From Alphaproteobacteria bacterium (GTDB taxonomy: Bacteria; Pseudomonadota; Alphaproteobacteria; Micropepsales; Micropepsaceae), in the NCBI GenBank assembly GCA_015654715.1, contig JAATGK010000308.1:1-13669 (forward strand): DNA of 13,669 bases, written 5' to 3'. This document shows, piece by piece, positions 7,068-13,669 of this stretch (its first letter is position 1; each line of letters begins with the position of its first letter). Both the position numbers and the translations under genes were made by a program. The notes under the pieces were generated by a model, which ran no database searches, was not told where the DNA came from, and saw nothing but the letters and a program-made list of their open reading frames with translations.

Positions 7068-8894
7068 ATGCGAAAACTCGCGCCGCTGGCGCTGGTTGCC
7101 TTTGCCCTCACCCCGATTTCGTCTCCTGCTGCGGCGGAGCCGGCCGCGCCGGAATTCCTGAGCCGTCCGGCCACCGACGAAGTGATCTATTTCCTGCTGC
7201 CCGACCGGTTCGAGAACGGCGACAAATCGAACGACCGCGGTCATCTCAAGGGCAACCGGCTTCATACCGGCTTCGATCCCACCGCCAAGGGGTTCTTCAA
7301 CGGCGGCGATTTCAAAGGCGTGTTGCAGCACCTCGACTATATCCAGTCACTGGGAGCGACTGCGGTGTGGCTCGCGCCGGTGTTCAAGAACAAGCCGGTG
7401 CAAGGCGATCCCGGCCATGAATCGGCCGGTTATCACGGCTATTGGATCACCGACTTCAGCCATGTCGATCTCCACTTCGGCACTGATGCCGAGTTCAAGC
7501 AGCTGGTCGATGCCGTGCACGCGCGCGGGCTCAAGTTCTACATGGACATCGTCGTCAACCACACGGCAGACGTCATCAAATACAAAGAATGCCCCAAGCA
7601 GATGGATTGTCCTTACCGGCCGCCGGCGAACTATCCCTATACGCGCCAGGGCGGCCTTCACGGGGCGCCGATCAATGACGGCTTCCTTGGCGACGGCGTG
7701 CAGACCGAAGTGAATTTTTCCCGCCTGACCAATCCCAACTACGCCTACACGGTGACCATTCCGAAAGGCGAAGAGCACGTAAAAGGGCCGGATTGGCTCA
7801 ACAACCCGCTCTATTACCACAACCGCGGTAACACCACCTTCGATGGCGAGAGCGCCACGCGCGGCGACTTCGTCGGCCTCGACGACATCATGACCGAGGA
7901 TCCACGGGTGGTGAAAGGCATGATCGATATTTTCGGGGGCTGGATCGACAAATACGGCGTTGACGGCTTCCGCATCGACACCGCCCGCTTCGTCAATCCC
8001 GAATTCATGCAGGCTTTCGTCCCCGCCATGCTGGCACGGGCCCGCGCCAAAGGCATCGCCAACTTCCACATCTTCGGCGAGAATATCTCCGGCGTCGATG
8101 GCGCCCAGAGTCTTCAAGCGCTGCACACCCGGGTCGACAAACAGCCGGCGGTGCTCGATTTCGCCTTTGCCGTTGCGGTCAAAAACACGCTCGCTGGCGA
8201 TCACGGTACCATCGAACTGGCCAAGCTGTTCGAGGACGATCCGCTTTATGAAGGCGGCGAAGCCACGGCCTTGACGCTGCCGACCTTCATCTCGAACCAT
8301 GATGCCGGGCGTTTTGCCTGGTACGCGCGCACCGCCTTCCCGGGCGCGAGCGATGCGGAAATCCTGAAGCGCGTGACGCTGGCGCACGCCATGATGTTCA
8401 CCCTGCGCGGCGTTCCCACCGTTTATTACGGCGACGAGCAGGGCTTCGCCGGCATCGGCAATGACATGAGCGCCCGCGCCGATATGTTTGCCTCCAAGGT
8501 CAAGGAATACAACGACACGCCGCTGGTCGGCACCACGCACACCCCCGCAACGTCAAGTTTTGCCACGGATCATCCGCTCTATCTCGCCATCCGCGAACTG
8601 GCGCGACTTCGTGCCGGCAACCTCGCCTTACGCCGCGGCCGCCAGATCGTGCGCGCCGCTTCCGACCAGCCCGGCCTCTTCGCCGTCTCGCGCATTGACC
8701 CCGCCACGGGCAGGGAAATTCTCATCGCCTACAACACAGCCACCGTGCCGATCGAAGCCGAAGTCGAGATCGACCCCGCCTCACACGATTTTGTGAACCT
8801 GCACGGTATGTGCGCTGCAACGCCGGACGCGCCCGGCAGTTATCATGTTGCATTGAAACCTCTGGATTACGTGATTTGCGCGGCGCGTCCATGA
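7068..8894 (+). CDS. Secreted GH13 alpha-amylase family enzyme
   Basis: This exported glycoside hydrolase, 608 residues long, is predicted to cut alpha-1,4-glucans or maltodextrins in the periplasm or at the cell surface. It has a signal peptide (MRKLAPLALVAFALTPISSPAAA, cleavage near 23). All four GH13 regions are visible: DIVVNH (160-165), GFRID (300-304, nucleophile Asp304), FGE (336-338, acid/base Glu338) and NHD (410-412, Asp412). A GVPTVYYGDEQGF stretch (448-460) and a C-terminal beta domain follow. The start is the ATG at 7068, with GGAG at 7057-7060 seven bases upstream; earlier in-frame ATGs at 7035 and 7038 lack a ribosome-binding site and would spoil the signal peptide. Its stop overlaps the next gene's start as ATGA, suggesting translational coupling. 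The exact activity (endo-amylase, neopullulanase-like or maltogenic) cannot be settled by reading; all catalytic residues are intact. Confidence 0.93.
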   Translation: MRKLAPLALVAFALTPISSPAAAEPAAPEFLSRPATDEVIYFLLPDRFENGDKSNDRGHLKGNRLHTGFDPTAKGFFNGGDFKGVLQHLDYIQSLGATAVWLAPVFKNKPVQGDPGHESAGYHGYWITDFSHVDLHFGTDAEFKQLVDAVHARGLKFYMDIVVNHTADVIKYKECPKQMDCPYRPPANYPYTRQGGLHGAPINDGFLGDGVQTEVNFSRLTNPNYAYTVTIPKGEEHVKGPDWLNNPLYYHNRGNTTFDGESATRGDFVGLDDIMTEDPRVVKGMIDIFGGWIDKYGVDGFRIDTARFVNPEFMQAFVPAMLARARAKGIANFHIFGENISGVDGAQSLQALHTRVDKQPAVLDFAFAVAVKNTLAGDHGTIELAKLFEDDPLYEGGEATALTLPTFISNHDAGRFAWYARTAFPGASDAEILKRVTLAHAMMFTLRGVPTVYYGDEQGFAGIGNDMSARADMFASKVKEYNDTPLVGTTHTPATSSFATDHPLYLAIRELARLRAGNLALRRGRQIVRAASDQPGLFAVSRIDPATGREILIAYNTATVPIEAEVEIDPASHDFVNLHGMCAATPDAPGSYHVALKPLDYVICAARP

Positions 8895-9577
8895 CCCCAC
8901 TGTCTGCCTGCCTGTTCGATCTCGATGGCGTCATCGTCGATACTGCCAAGTATCATTTCATCGCCTGGCGCCAGATCGCGCGCGAGCTCGGTTTTGTCTT
9001 TACTGAAAAGGACAACGAGCGCCTGAAGGGCGTGTCGCGAACCCGCTCGCTGGAAATCCTGCTTGAAATCGGCGGTCTTGCGCTTCCCGCCGCCGAAAAA
9101 GTCGACCTCGCCGCGAAGAAGAATGCGCTCTATCTTTCTTATGTGCGGCAGATGACGCCGGCGGAAATCCTGCCCGGTGCCGACGCGTTCCTGATGGCAT
9201 GCCGGGCCGCCGGCTACAAAACCGCACTCGCCACCGCCAGCCGCAACGCGGCGGTCATCATCGATCTTCTGAAGATTGCGGCGCTGTTCGATGTCGTGGT
9301 CGACGGCAACAAGGTGACCCACACCAAGCCAGATCCGGAAGTCTTCCTCAATTGCGCCAAGGAACTCGGCCTCGCGCCGGACGCTTGCGTCGTGTTCGAG
9401 GATGCGGAAGCCGGAATCGAAGCTGCGGGCGCGGCGGGCATGCTGGCGGTCGGCATCGGCGACCCTGGCATTCTCAACAAAGCCGATCTGGTGGTGCCGG
9501 GCCTGTCGGAACTTTCCCTCGAGCAACTCCGCACAGCTTGGAACAACAAGAAGAACAATACGGTGGCGAAGCCATGA
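8891..9577 (+). CDS. pgmB: Beta-phosphoglucomutase
   Basis: This cytoplasmic HAD-superfamily enzyme converts beta-D-glucose 1-phosphate to glucose 6-phosphate through a bisphosphate intermediate. At 228 residues it has the family's normal length. It shows FDLDGVIVD (9-17, nucleophile Asp10 and acid/base Asp12), the cap-domain LKGVSRTRSLEILL motif (45-58) that distinguishes beta-phosphoglucomutases from other HAD enzymes, ATAS (114-117), the lysine in HTKPDPEVF (144-152, Lys146), and FEDAEAGIEA (169-178, metal-binding Glu170/Asp171). The ATG shares four bases with the amylase stop, and its own stop shares four with the next gene's ATG. This places it between the amylase and maltose phosphorylase in a coupled chain, and it acts directly on the product of the phosphorylase. 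Confidence 0.95.
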   Translation: MTPLSACLFDLDGVIVDTAKYHFIAWRQIARELGFVFTEKDNERLKGVSRTRSLEILLEIGGLALPAAEKVDLAAKKNALYLSYVRQMTPAEILPGADAFLMACRAAGYKTALATASRNAAVIIDLLKIAALFDVVVDGNKVTHTKPDPEVFLNCAKELGLAPDACVVFEDAEAGIEAAGAAGMLAVGIGDPGILNKADLVVPGLSELSLEQLRTAWNNKKNNTVAKP

Positions 9578-11895
9578 CGGGGACCTACGCCTGCGATGAA
9601 TGGTCGGTGATCGAAGAAGGGTTCGATCCCGAACGCCACGAAGCCAGTGAGAGCCTGTTCGCGATCGGCAACGGCCATATGGGCCAGCGCGCCAATTTCG
9701 AAGAGCGCTATTCCGGCCCGTCGCTGCAAGGCAGCTACATCGCCGGGGTTTATTATCCCGACAAGACTCGTGTCGGCTGGTGGAAAAACGGCTATCCCGA
9801 ATATTTCGCCAAAGTACTGAACGCACCGAGCTGGATCGGCGTCGATGTCGAGGTGAATGGGGTGCCGCTCGATCTTGCCACCTGCCCGGTCGAAAAATTC
9901 CGCCGTGTGCTCGATATGAAGTGCGGCCTGCTCAGCCGCAGATTCGTCGCTACCGTCGGCAGCGCCAAGATCAAGGTCGAGGCGCAGCGTTTCGTCTCCA
10001 TGGCGCGGCCGGAAGTCGGCGTCGTGCGTTACAAGGTGACGGCGCTTTCGCCGCTCGCGCTCACACTGACCGCCGGCCTCGACGGCAACGTCAAAAATCG
10101 CGATGCCAATTACGACGAGCATTTCTGGAACATTCTGGACACGCAAACGGCGCCGCGCGCCGGGTTCCTCCTGGCCCAGACAAAGAAGCTCGATTTCAAG
10201 GTGGGGCTGGCGCTGCGGCTCGATTTTGCGACGGGCGCACCAGGCGCGGAGCCGGACAGCATCTCCAAACCGGGTTTCGTCGCCAATGCATTTTCCGTCG
10301 CTCTGAAAGCGGGCGAAAGCGCAACGCTGACCAAATACGTCGCCGTCGTCACCTCCGAGGATCACGACAAGAATGTGCTGAAGGCCGCGGCGAGCGATGC
10401 GGCGAGTTCTGCCGAGGTCCTTGGCTTCGATATGCTGCTGGCCGAGCACGCCGCCAAATGGGCGGACATCTGGAACCACTCGGACATCGTCATCGCCGGC
10501 GATGCAGCGGCGCAGCAAGGCATCCGCTTCAACATCTTTCACCTCAACCAGACCTATACGGGCGACGATGAGCGCCTCAACATCGGCCCCAAGGGTTTTA
10601 CCGGCGAAAAATACGGCGGCTCGACCTATTGGGATACCGAAGCGTTCTGCATTCCGTTCTACCTCGGCACCGCGCCGGCAAAGGTCGCGCGCAATCTTCT
10701 CATCTACCGCTACAAGCAGCTTGAGAAGGCGATCGCCAATGCCGCCAAGCTCGGCTTCAAGAACGGCGCCGCGCTTTATCCGATGGTCACCATGAACGGC
10801 GAGGAATGCCACAACGAGTGGGAAATCACCTTCGAGGAGATCCACCGCAACGGCGCCATCGCATTCGCGATCTATAACTACATCCGCCATACCGGCGACA
10901 CCGGTTATCTCGCAGCGTACGGCCTCGAAGTCTTGATCGCCATCGCCCGGTTCTGGGCCCAGCGCGCCACCTTCTCGCCGGACAAGGGCAAATACGTCAT
11001 CCTCGGCGTCACCGGGCCGAACGAATACGAGAACAACGTCAACAACAATTGGTATACCAATTTGATGGCGTGCTGGTGCCTGGATTATGCGCGCGAGGCG
11101 CTTGCCGCCGTCGAAAAATCCGCGCCGCGCCGCTTGGCCGAGATCGTGACCAAAACCGCGCTTGACCGCGCCGGCGAAACCGCGCTGTGGACGGCCATCA
11201 GCGCCGGCATGTATTTCCCCTTCGATCCGCAGCGCAAGATTTTCCTGCAGCAGGATGGCTATCTCGACAAGGAGCCGATCACCACCGCCGACATCGCGCC
11301 CGAACAACGCCCGATCAACCAGCATTGGAGCTGGGATCGCATCTTGCGCTCACCGTTCATCAAACAGGCCGACACCTTGCAAGGCATGTACCTGTTCGAA
11401 GAACGCTACGACCATGACAGCTTGAAACACCATTTCGATTTCTACGAAGCGCGGACCGTGCACGAATCGTCGCTGTCGCCCTGCATCCATGCCGTTCTGG
11501 CGGCGCGCCTCGGCATGATGGAAAAGGCCTATGCGCTGTACTTGCGAACGTCCCGGCTCGATCTCGACGATTACAATCACGAGGTCGACGAAGGCCTGCA
11601 TATCACTTCAATGGCCGGATCCTGGCTCGCTATTGTGGAGGGCTTCGGCGGTAAGCGGGTCGCGGACGGCAAGCTGATCCTGAATCCGCAGATTCCGGCG
11701 GGCTGGCAGCGCTACACCTTCCGGCTTTTGATCAAGGATCAGCCGGTGGAAGTGTCGGTGACGCGCGAGGGCGTGGAAGTCCTTTACCAAGGCCCGTCGC
11801 CGGTCACCGTCGCCATCTGGGGCAAGGACCACACGCTGGTTCCGGGCACGCCGCTGAAACTTTGCCGTGACGAAGCCCGTCTGGCGAGGGCCTGA
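9574..11895 (+). CDS. GH65 maltose phosphorylase
   Basis: This enzyme cleaves maltose with inorganic phosphate into glucose and beta-D-glucose 1-phosphate. The 773-residue protein has no signal peptide, so it acts in the cytoplasm. It shows the GH65 N-terminal beta-sandwich (about 1-270), then the alpha-helical catalytic barrel. The barrel carries WDTEAF (353-358), NGEECHNEWEITF (408-420), the catalytic-acid motif GPNEYENNVNNNWYTN (481-496, with Glu484), KQADTLQGMYLF (597-608), and ESSLSPCIHA (631-640) with HITSMAGSW (676-684) of the phosphate-binding region. The ENNVNNNW form is, from memory, that of maltose phosphorylases rather than trehalose or kojibiose phosphorylases, and the neighbouring beta-phosphoglucomutase fits. 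Trehalose phosphorylase remains the main alternative. The start overlaps the preceding stop (ATGA), and only a weak GGTGG lies upstream, consistent with translational coupling. Confidence 0.92.
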   Translation: MTGTYACDEWSVIEEGFDPERHEASESLFAIGNGHMGQRANFEERYSGPSLQGSYIAGVYYPDKTRVGWWKNGYPEYFAKVLNAPSWIGVDVEVNGVPLDLATCPVEKFRRVLDMKCGLLSRRFVATVGSAKIKVEAQRFVSMARPEVGVVRYKVTALSPLALTLTAGLDGNVKNRDANYDEHFWNILDTQTAPRAGFLLAQTKKLDFKVGLALRLDFATGAPGAEPDSISKPGFVANAFSVALKAGESATLTKYVAVVTSEDHDKNVLKAAASDAASSAEVLGFDMLLAEHAAKWADIWNHSDIVIAGDAAAQQGIRFNIFHLNQTYTGDDERLNIGPKGFTGEKYGGSTYWDTEAFCIPFYLGTAPAKVARNLLIYRYKQLEKAIANAAKLGFKNGAALYPMVTMNGEECHNEWEITFEEIHRNGAIAFAIYNYIRHTGDTGYLAAYGLEVLIAIARFWAQRATFSPDKGKYVILGVTGPNEYENNVNNNWYTNLMACWCLDYAREALAAVEKSAPRRLAEIVTKTALDRAGETALWTAISAGMYFPFDPQRKIFLQQDGYLDKEPITTADIAPEQRPINQHWSWDRILRSPFIKQADTLQGMYLFEERYDHDSLKHHFDFYEARTVHESSLSPCIHAVLAARLGMMEKAYALYLRTSRLDLDDYNHEVDEGLHITSMAGSWLAIVEGFGGKRVADGKLILNPQIPAGWQRYTFRLLIKDQPVEVSVTREGVEVLYQGPSPVTVAIWGKDHTLVPGTPLKLCRDEARLARA

Positions 11896-11899
11896 TACC

Positions 11900-12790
11900 A
11901 TGTGGCGCTGGCTGGTCGCCCTCCTTGCCTTTACCGAGGCACAAGCTGCGCCGGGAATTTTGGTTGCGCCGGAGATGATGGCTTCAGCCGCCGGTTCGAT
12001 GGTTGTTAGCGTCTGGCTCCCGCCGGGTTACGAGACCGGCTCGGCGCGCTATCCCGTCCTCTACATGCACGACGGCCAGAACCTGTTCGAGGCTGCCGGC
12101 CGCGCCACGTCGTGGAATCGCCACACCTGGGGCGCCGATACCGTTGCGGCCGGGCTGATTGCCGAAGGGCGCATCCCTGCCGTCATCATCGTCGGCATCG
12201 ATCACAAAGGCCCCGAGCGCGCCCGCCAGTATTACCCGCAAAAGCCCTTCGATCGCCTCGACCCGGCGATGCAAAAGGACGTCGCGACTCAAAACGGCGG
12301 CGTGCCGTATTCCGACGCCTATCTGCGGTTTTTGGTAAACGAGTTGAAACCGCTCGTCGACGCGCGCTACCGCACAAAACCCGAGCGTGCCGCGACTTTC
12401 ATCATGGGTTCCAGCATGGGCGGACTGATCTCGCTTTACGCCCTGGTGGAATACCCAAAGGTGTTCGGCGGCGCGGGCTGCTTGTCGACCCATTGGTTGA
12501 TGGCGATGCCCGGTCCAGCCTCCCCGACCGAGACGCTTTTTGCCGCTTATGAGGGCTATTTACGGGACAAAGCGCCGGCACCGGGCCGGATCTGGTTCGA
12601 TCACGGCACGGTCGGGCTCGATGCCAATTATGCTCCCTACCAAGCCCGCATCGACGCCCTGCTGGTAAGCTTAGGCTGGAGACCCGGCGTTGATTTCGCC
12701 TCAAAAACCTATTCCGGCGCCGACCACAATGAGGACGCTTGGCGGGCGCGGCTGGCCGATTCGCTGCGCTTCCTCTTGGGCAATAACTAA
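11900..12790 (+). CDS. Secreted alpha/beta-hydrolase, putative esterase
   Basis: This 296-residue protein belongs to the putative-esterase group of alpha/beta-hydrolases (the esterase D/CE1-like fold). It has a short signal peptide (MWRWLVALLAFTEAQA, 1-16), the fold's early motif YPVLYMHDGQNLF (51-63), the nucleophile elbow GSSMGG with Ser172 (170-175), and a likely catalytic His276 in GADHNEDAW (273-281). Asp241 or Asp234 is the probable acid. The start at 11900 was preferred to an ATG 33 bases earlier because it begins the signal peptide, lies 4 bases after the phosphorylase stop, and has GAGGG 9 bases upstream. It is the last gene of the operon, so it is probably made together with the amylase. 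Its substrate is unknown: it could remove acyl groups from glucans or surface sugars, or act on an unrelated ester. Assignment to the fold is strong; a glucan-related role is inferred. Confidence 0.85.
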   Translation: MWRWLVALLAFTEAQAAPGILVAPEMMASAAGSMVVSVWLPPGYETGSARYPVLYMHDGQNLFEAAGRATSWNRHTWGADTVAAGLIAEGRIPAVIIVGIDHKGPERARQYYPQKPFDRLDPAMQKDVATQNGGVPYSDAYLRFLVNELKPLVDARYRTKPERAATFIMGSSMGGLISLYALVEYPKVFGGAGCLSTHWLMAMPGPASPTETLFAAYEGYLRDKAPAPGRIWFDHGTVGLDANYAPYQARIDALLVSLGWRPGVDFASKTYSGADHNEDAWRARLADSLRFLLGNN

Positions 12791-12896
12791 CCAAGCCGCT
12801 GCATTTGTGCATCACTGCGACCACCCAGCGATTGCCCGTATTGCCTCGCGACCCTAAAAGTGTGCCATACTTACAGGCGGACGGGTGGAGCCCCCC
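12791..12896 (+). promoter_or_regulatory. Possible promoter region of the LacI-family gene
   Basis: These 106 bases separate the esterase stop from the regulator start. A weak pair, TTGCCT (12841-12846) and CATACT (12866-12871), has a long 19-base spacer and is only tentative. TGCA-TTTG-TGCA (12800-12811) is a small symmetric element that might be an autoregulatory site, but it does not match the sites at 3900-3942. GGTGGAG (12884-12890) is the ribosome-binding site, 6 bases from the ATG. No terminator is obvious, so read-through from the operon is possible. Confidence 0.3.
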
Positions 12897-13669
12897 ATGG
12901 AAGGCGCAAGCGACGAAAGGCTTCGCGTGCACGAAAGAGCGACGTCGTTCGACATCGCCTATCGCGCCGGCGTATCGCAGTCGACGGTATCGCGCGCCTT
13001 GCGCGGCGATCCCAACGTCAACGAGGAAACGCGGCGCAAGATCGAGACCATCGCCCGCGAACTCAAATACAAAGTCGACAAAAACGCTTCCAACCTGCGC
13101 CGTCAGCGCTCCAATACCATCGCGGTCTTGTTCTTCGAAGACCCCAGCCCCGATCCGTCGCAGATCAATCCGTTCTTCCTCTCCATGCTGGGCTCGATCA
13201 CGCGCGCCTGCGCCAAGCGCAGCTTCGACCTTTTGATCTCCTTCCAGCATTACGCCCAAGACTGGAACGAGGATTACGAAGACAGCGGCAAGGCCGACGG
13301 CCTGATCCTGCTCGGGTACGGCGATTACCTGACCTATCGCCCCCATCTCGAACAACTGATCGAACAAGGCACACGCTTCGTGCGTTGGGGCGCGGTGCTG
13401 GACGGCCAGCCCGGCCTTTCCATCGGCAGCGACAATTTCCATGGCGGGCGCATGCTCACCGAGCATCTGATCACCCTTGGCCGCCATTCGATCGCCTTCC
13501 TCGGCGACGCCTCCAACCATTATCCCGAATTCTCCGAGCGCTATCGCGGTTTCCTGGCGGCGATGGCAACGGCCGGCCTTGTCCCCGGCCCGCAGATCGA
13601 TGCCGTGTCGTCGGAGGCCTCGGGCATGACGGCCGCGGCGCAACTCTTGGCGACGGGCGCCAAGTTCGA
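12897..13669 (+). CDS. LacI-family transcriptional regulator, N-terminal part (runs off right edge)
   Basis: This sugar-responsive DNA-binding regulator is cut by the window end after 257 complete codons; family members are about 330-360 residues. After a 17-residue N-terminal extension the helix-turn-helix reads SFDIAYRAGVSQSTVSRAL (17-35), with recognition-helix residues Gln28, Ser29 and Arg33. The hinge helix KNASNLRRQRS (62-72) keeps Leu67, the equivalent of the leucine that intercalates at a central CG step in LacI/PurR. The periplasmic-binding-protein-like core starts at NTIAVLFFED (73-82) and includes SDNFHGGRMLTEHLITLGRHSIAFLGD. The ATG at 12897 has GGTGGAG 6 bases upstream. Its position after the maltodextrin operon suggests it senses maltose or a derivative and acts at the palindromes upstream of the TonB receptor. 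That target is inferred, and whether it represses or activates cannot be read from the sequence. Confidence 0.93.
   Translation, partial: MEGASDERLRVHERATSFDIAYRAGVSQSTVSRALRGDPNVNEETRRKIETIARELKYKVDKNASNLRRQRSNTIAVLFFEDPSPDPSQINPFFLSMLGSITRACAKRSFDLLISFQHYAQDWNEDYEDSGKADGLILLGYGDYLTYRPHLEQLIEQGTRFVRWGAVLDGQPGLSIGSDNFHGGRMLTEHLITLGRHSIAFLGDASNHYPEFSERYRGFLAAMATAGLVPGPQIDAVSSEASGMTAAAQLLATGAKF

Noticed and set aside
9214..11325. A 703-codon minus-strand open frame opposite maltose phosphorylase.
   Set aside because: The plus strand carries a complete, motif-intact GH65 enzyme; the antisense sequence shows no domain and follows from codon bias.
12402..13643. A 413-codon minus-strand open frame opposite the esterase end and the LacI-family gene.
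   Set aside because: The plus strand has clear esterase and LacI-family sequence; the antisense product resembles no family.

Overview
The window looks like a GC-rich alphaproteobacterial chromosome segment. The very large TonB-dependent receptor of the Xanthomonas/Caulobacter/Sphingomonas type, the co-located secreted amylase, maltose phosphorylase and LacI-type regulator, and the uniformly high-GC codon use all fit an order such as Caulobacterales, Micropepsales or Sphingomonadales. This placement is inference from gene families; no rRNA or other phylogenetic marker is present.

Layout: (1) 1-641, minus strand: the N-terminal 213 residues of histidine ammonia-lyase (hutH), which runs off the left edge. 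(2) 642-1181: a 540-base divergent intergenic region holding a perfect 7-bp-stem hairpin with no gene ending near it. (3) 1182-2666, plus: an outer-membrane capsule-assembly (Wzi-family) barrel protein with a TTG start. (4) 2650-3621, minus: a bile acid:sodium symporter (BASS/YfeH-type) transporter that overlaps the Wzi gene tail to tail by 17 bases. (5) 3622-4062: a 441-base divergent control region carrying two near-identical CpG-centred operator-like sites 30 bases apart, a leader hairpin and tandem Shine-Dalgarno sequences. (6) 4063-12790, plus: an alpha-glucan/maltodextrin utilisation operon: TonB-dependent receptor, secreted GH13 alpha-amylase, beta-phosphoglucomutase, GH65 maltose phosphorylase and a secreted alpha/beta-hydrolase (putative esterase). 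(7) 12897-13669, plus: the N-terminal 257 residues of a LacI-family regulator, which runs off the right edge.

How the genes work together (inference from family functions): the receptor would bring maltodextrins across the outer membrane. The exported amylase would cut them to short maltosaccharides. Cytoplasmic maltose phosphorylase would split maltose with phosphate into glucose and beta-glucose 1-phosphate, and beta-phosphoglucomutase would convert the latter to glucose 6-phosphate, saving one ATP per maltose. The LacI-family protein is the obvious candidate regulator acting at the sites upstream of the receptor. No sugar-specific inner-membrane transporter is visible, so that step must be encoded elsewhere, perhaps just past the right edge.

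I found no mobile element, CRISPR array, tRNA or rRNA. The core is a recognisable maltodextrin locus rather than a wholly new system. The less standard parts are the secreted esterase at the end of the operon, the RNA and operator structures in the control region, and the unexplained hairpin between hutH and the Wzi-family gene.
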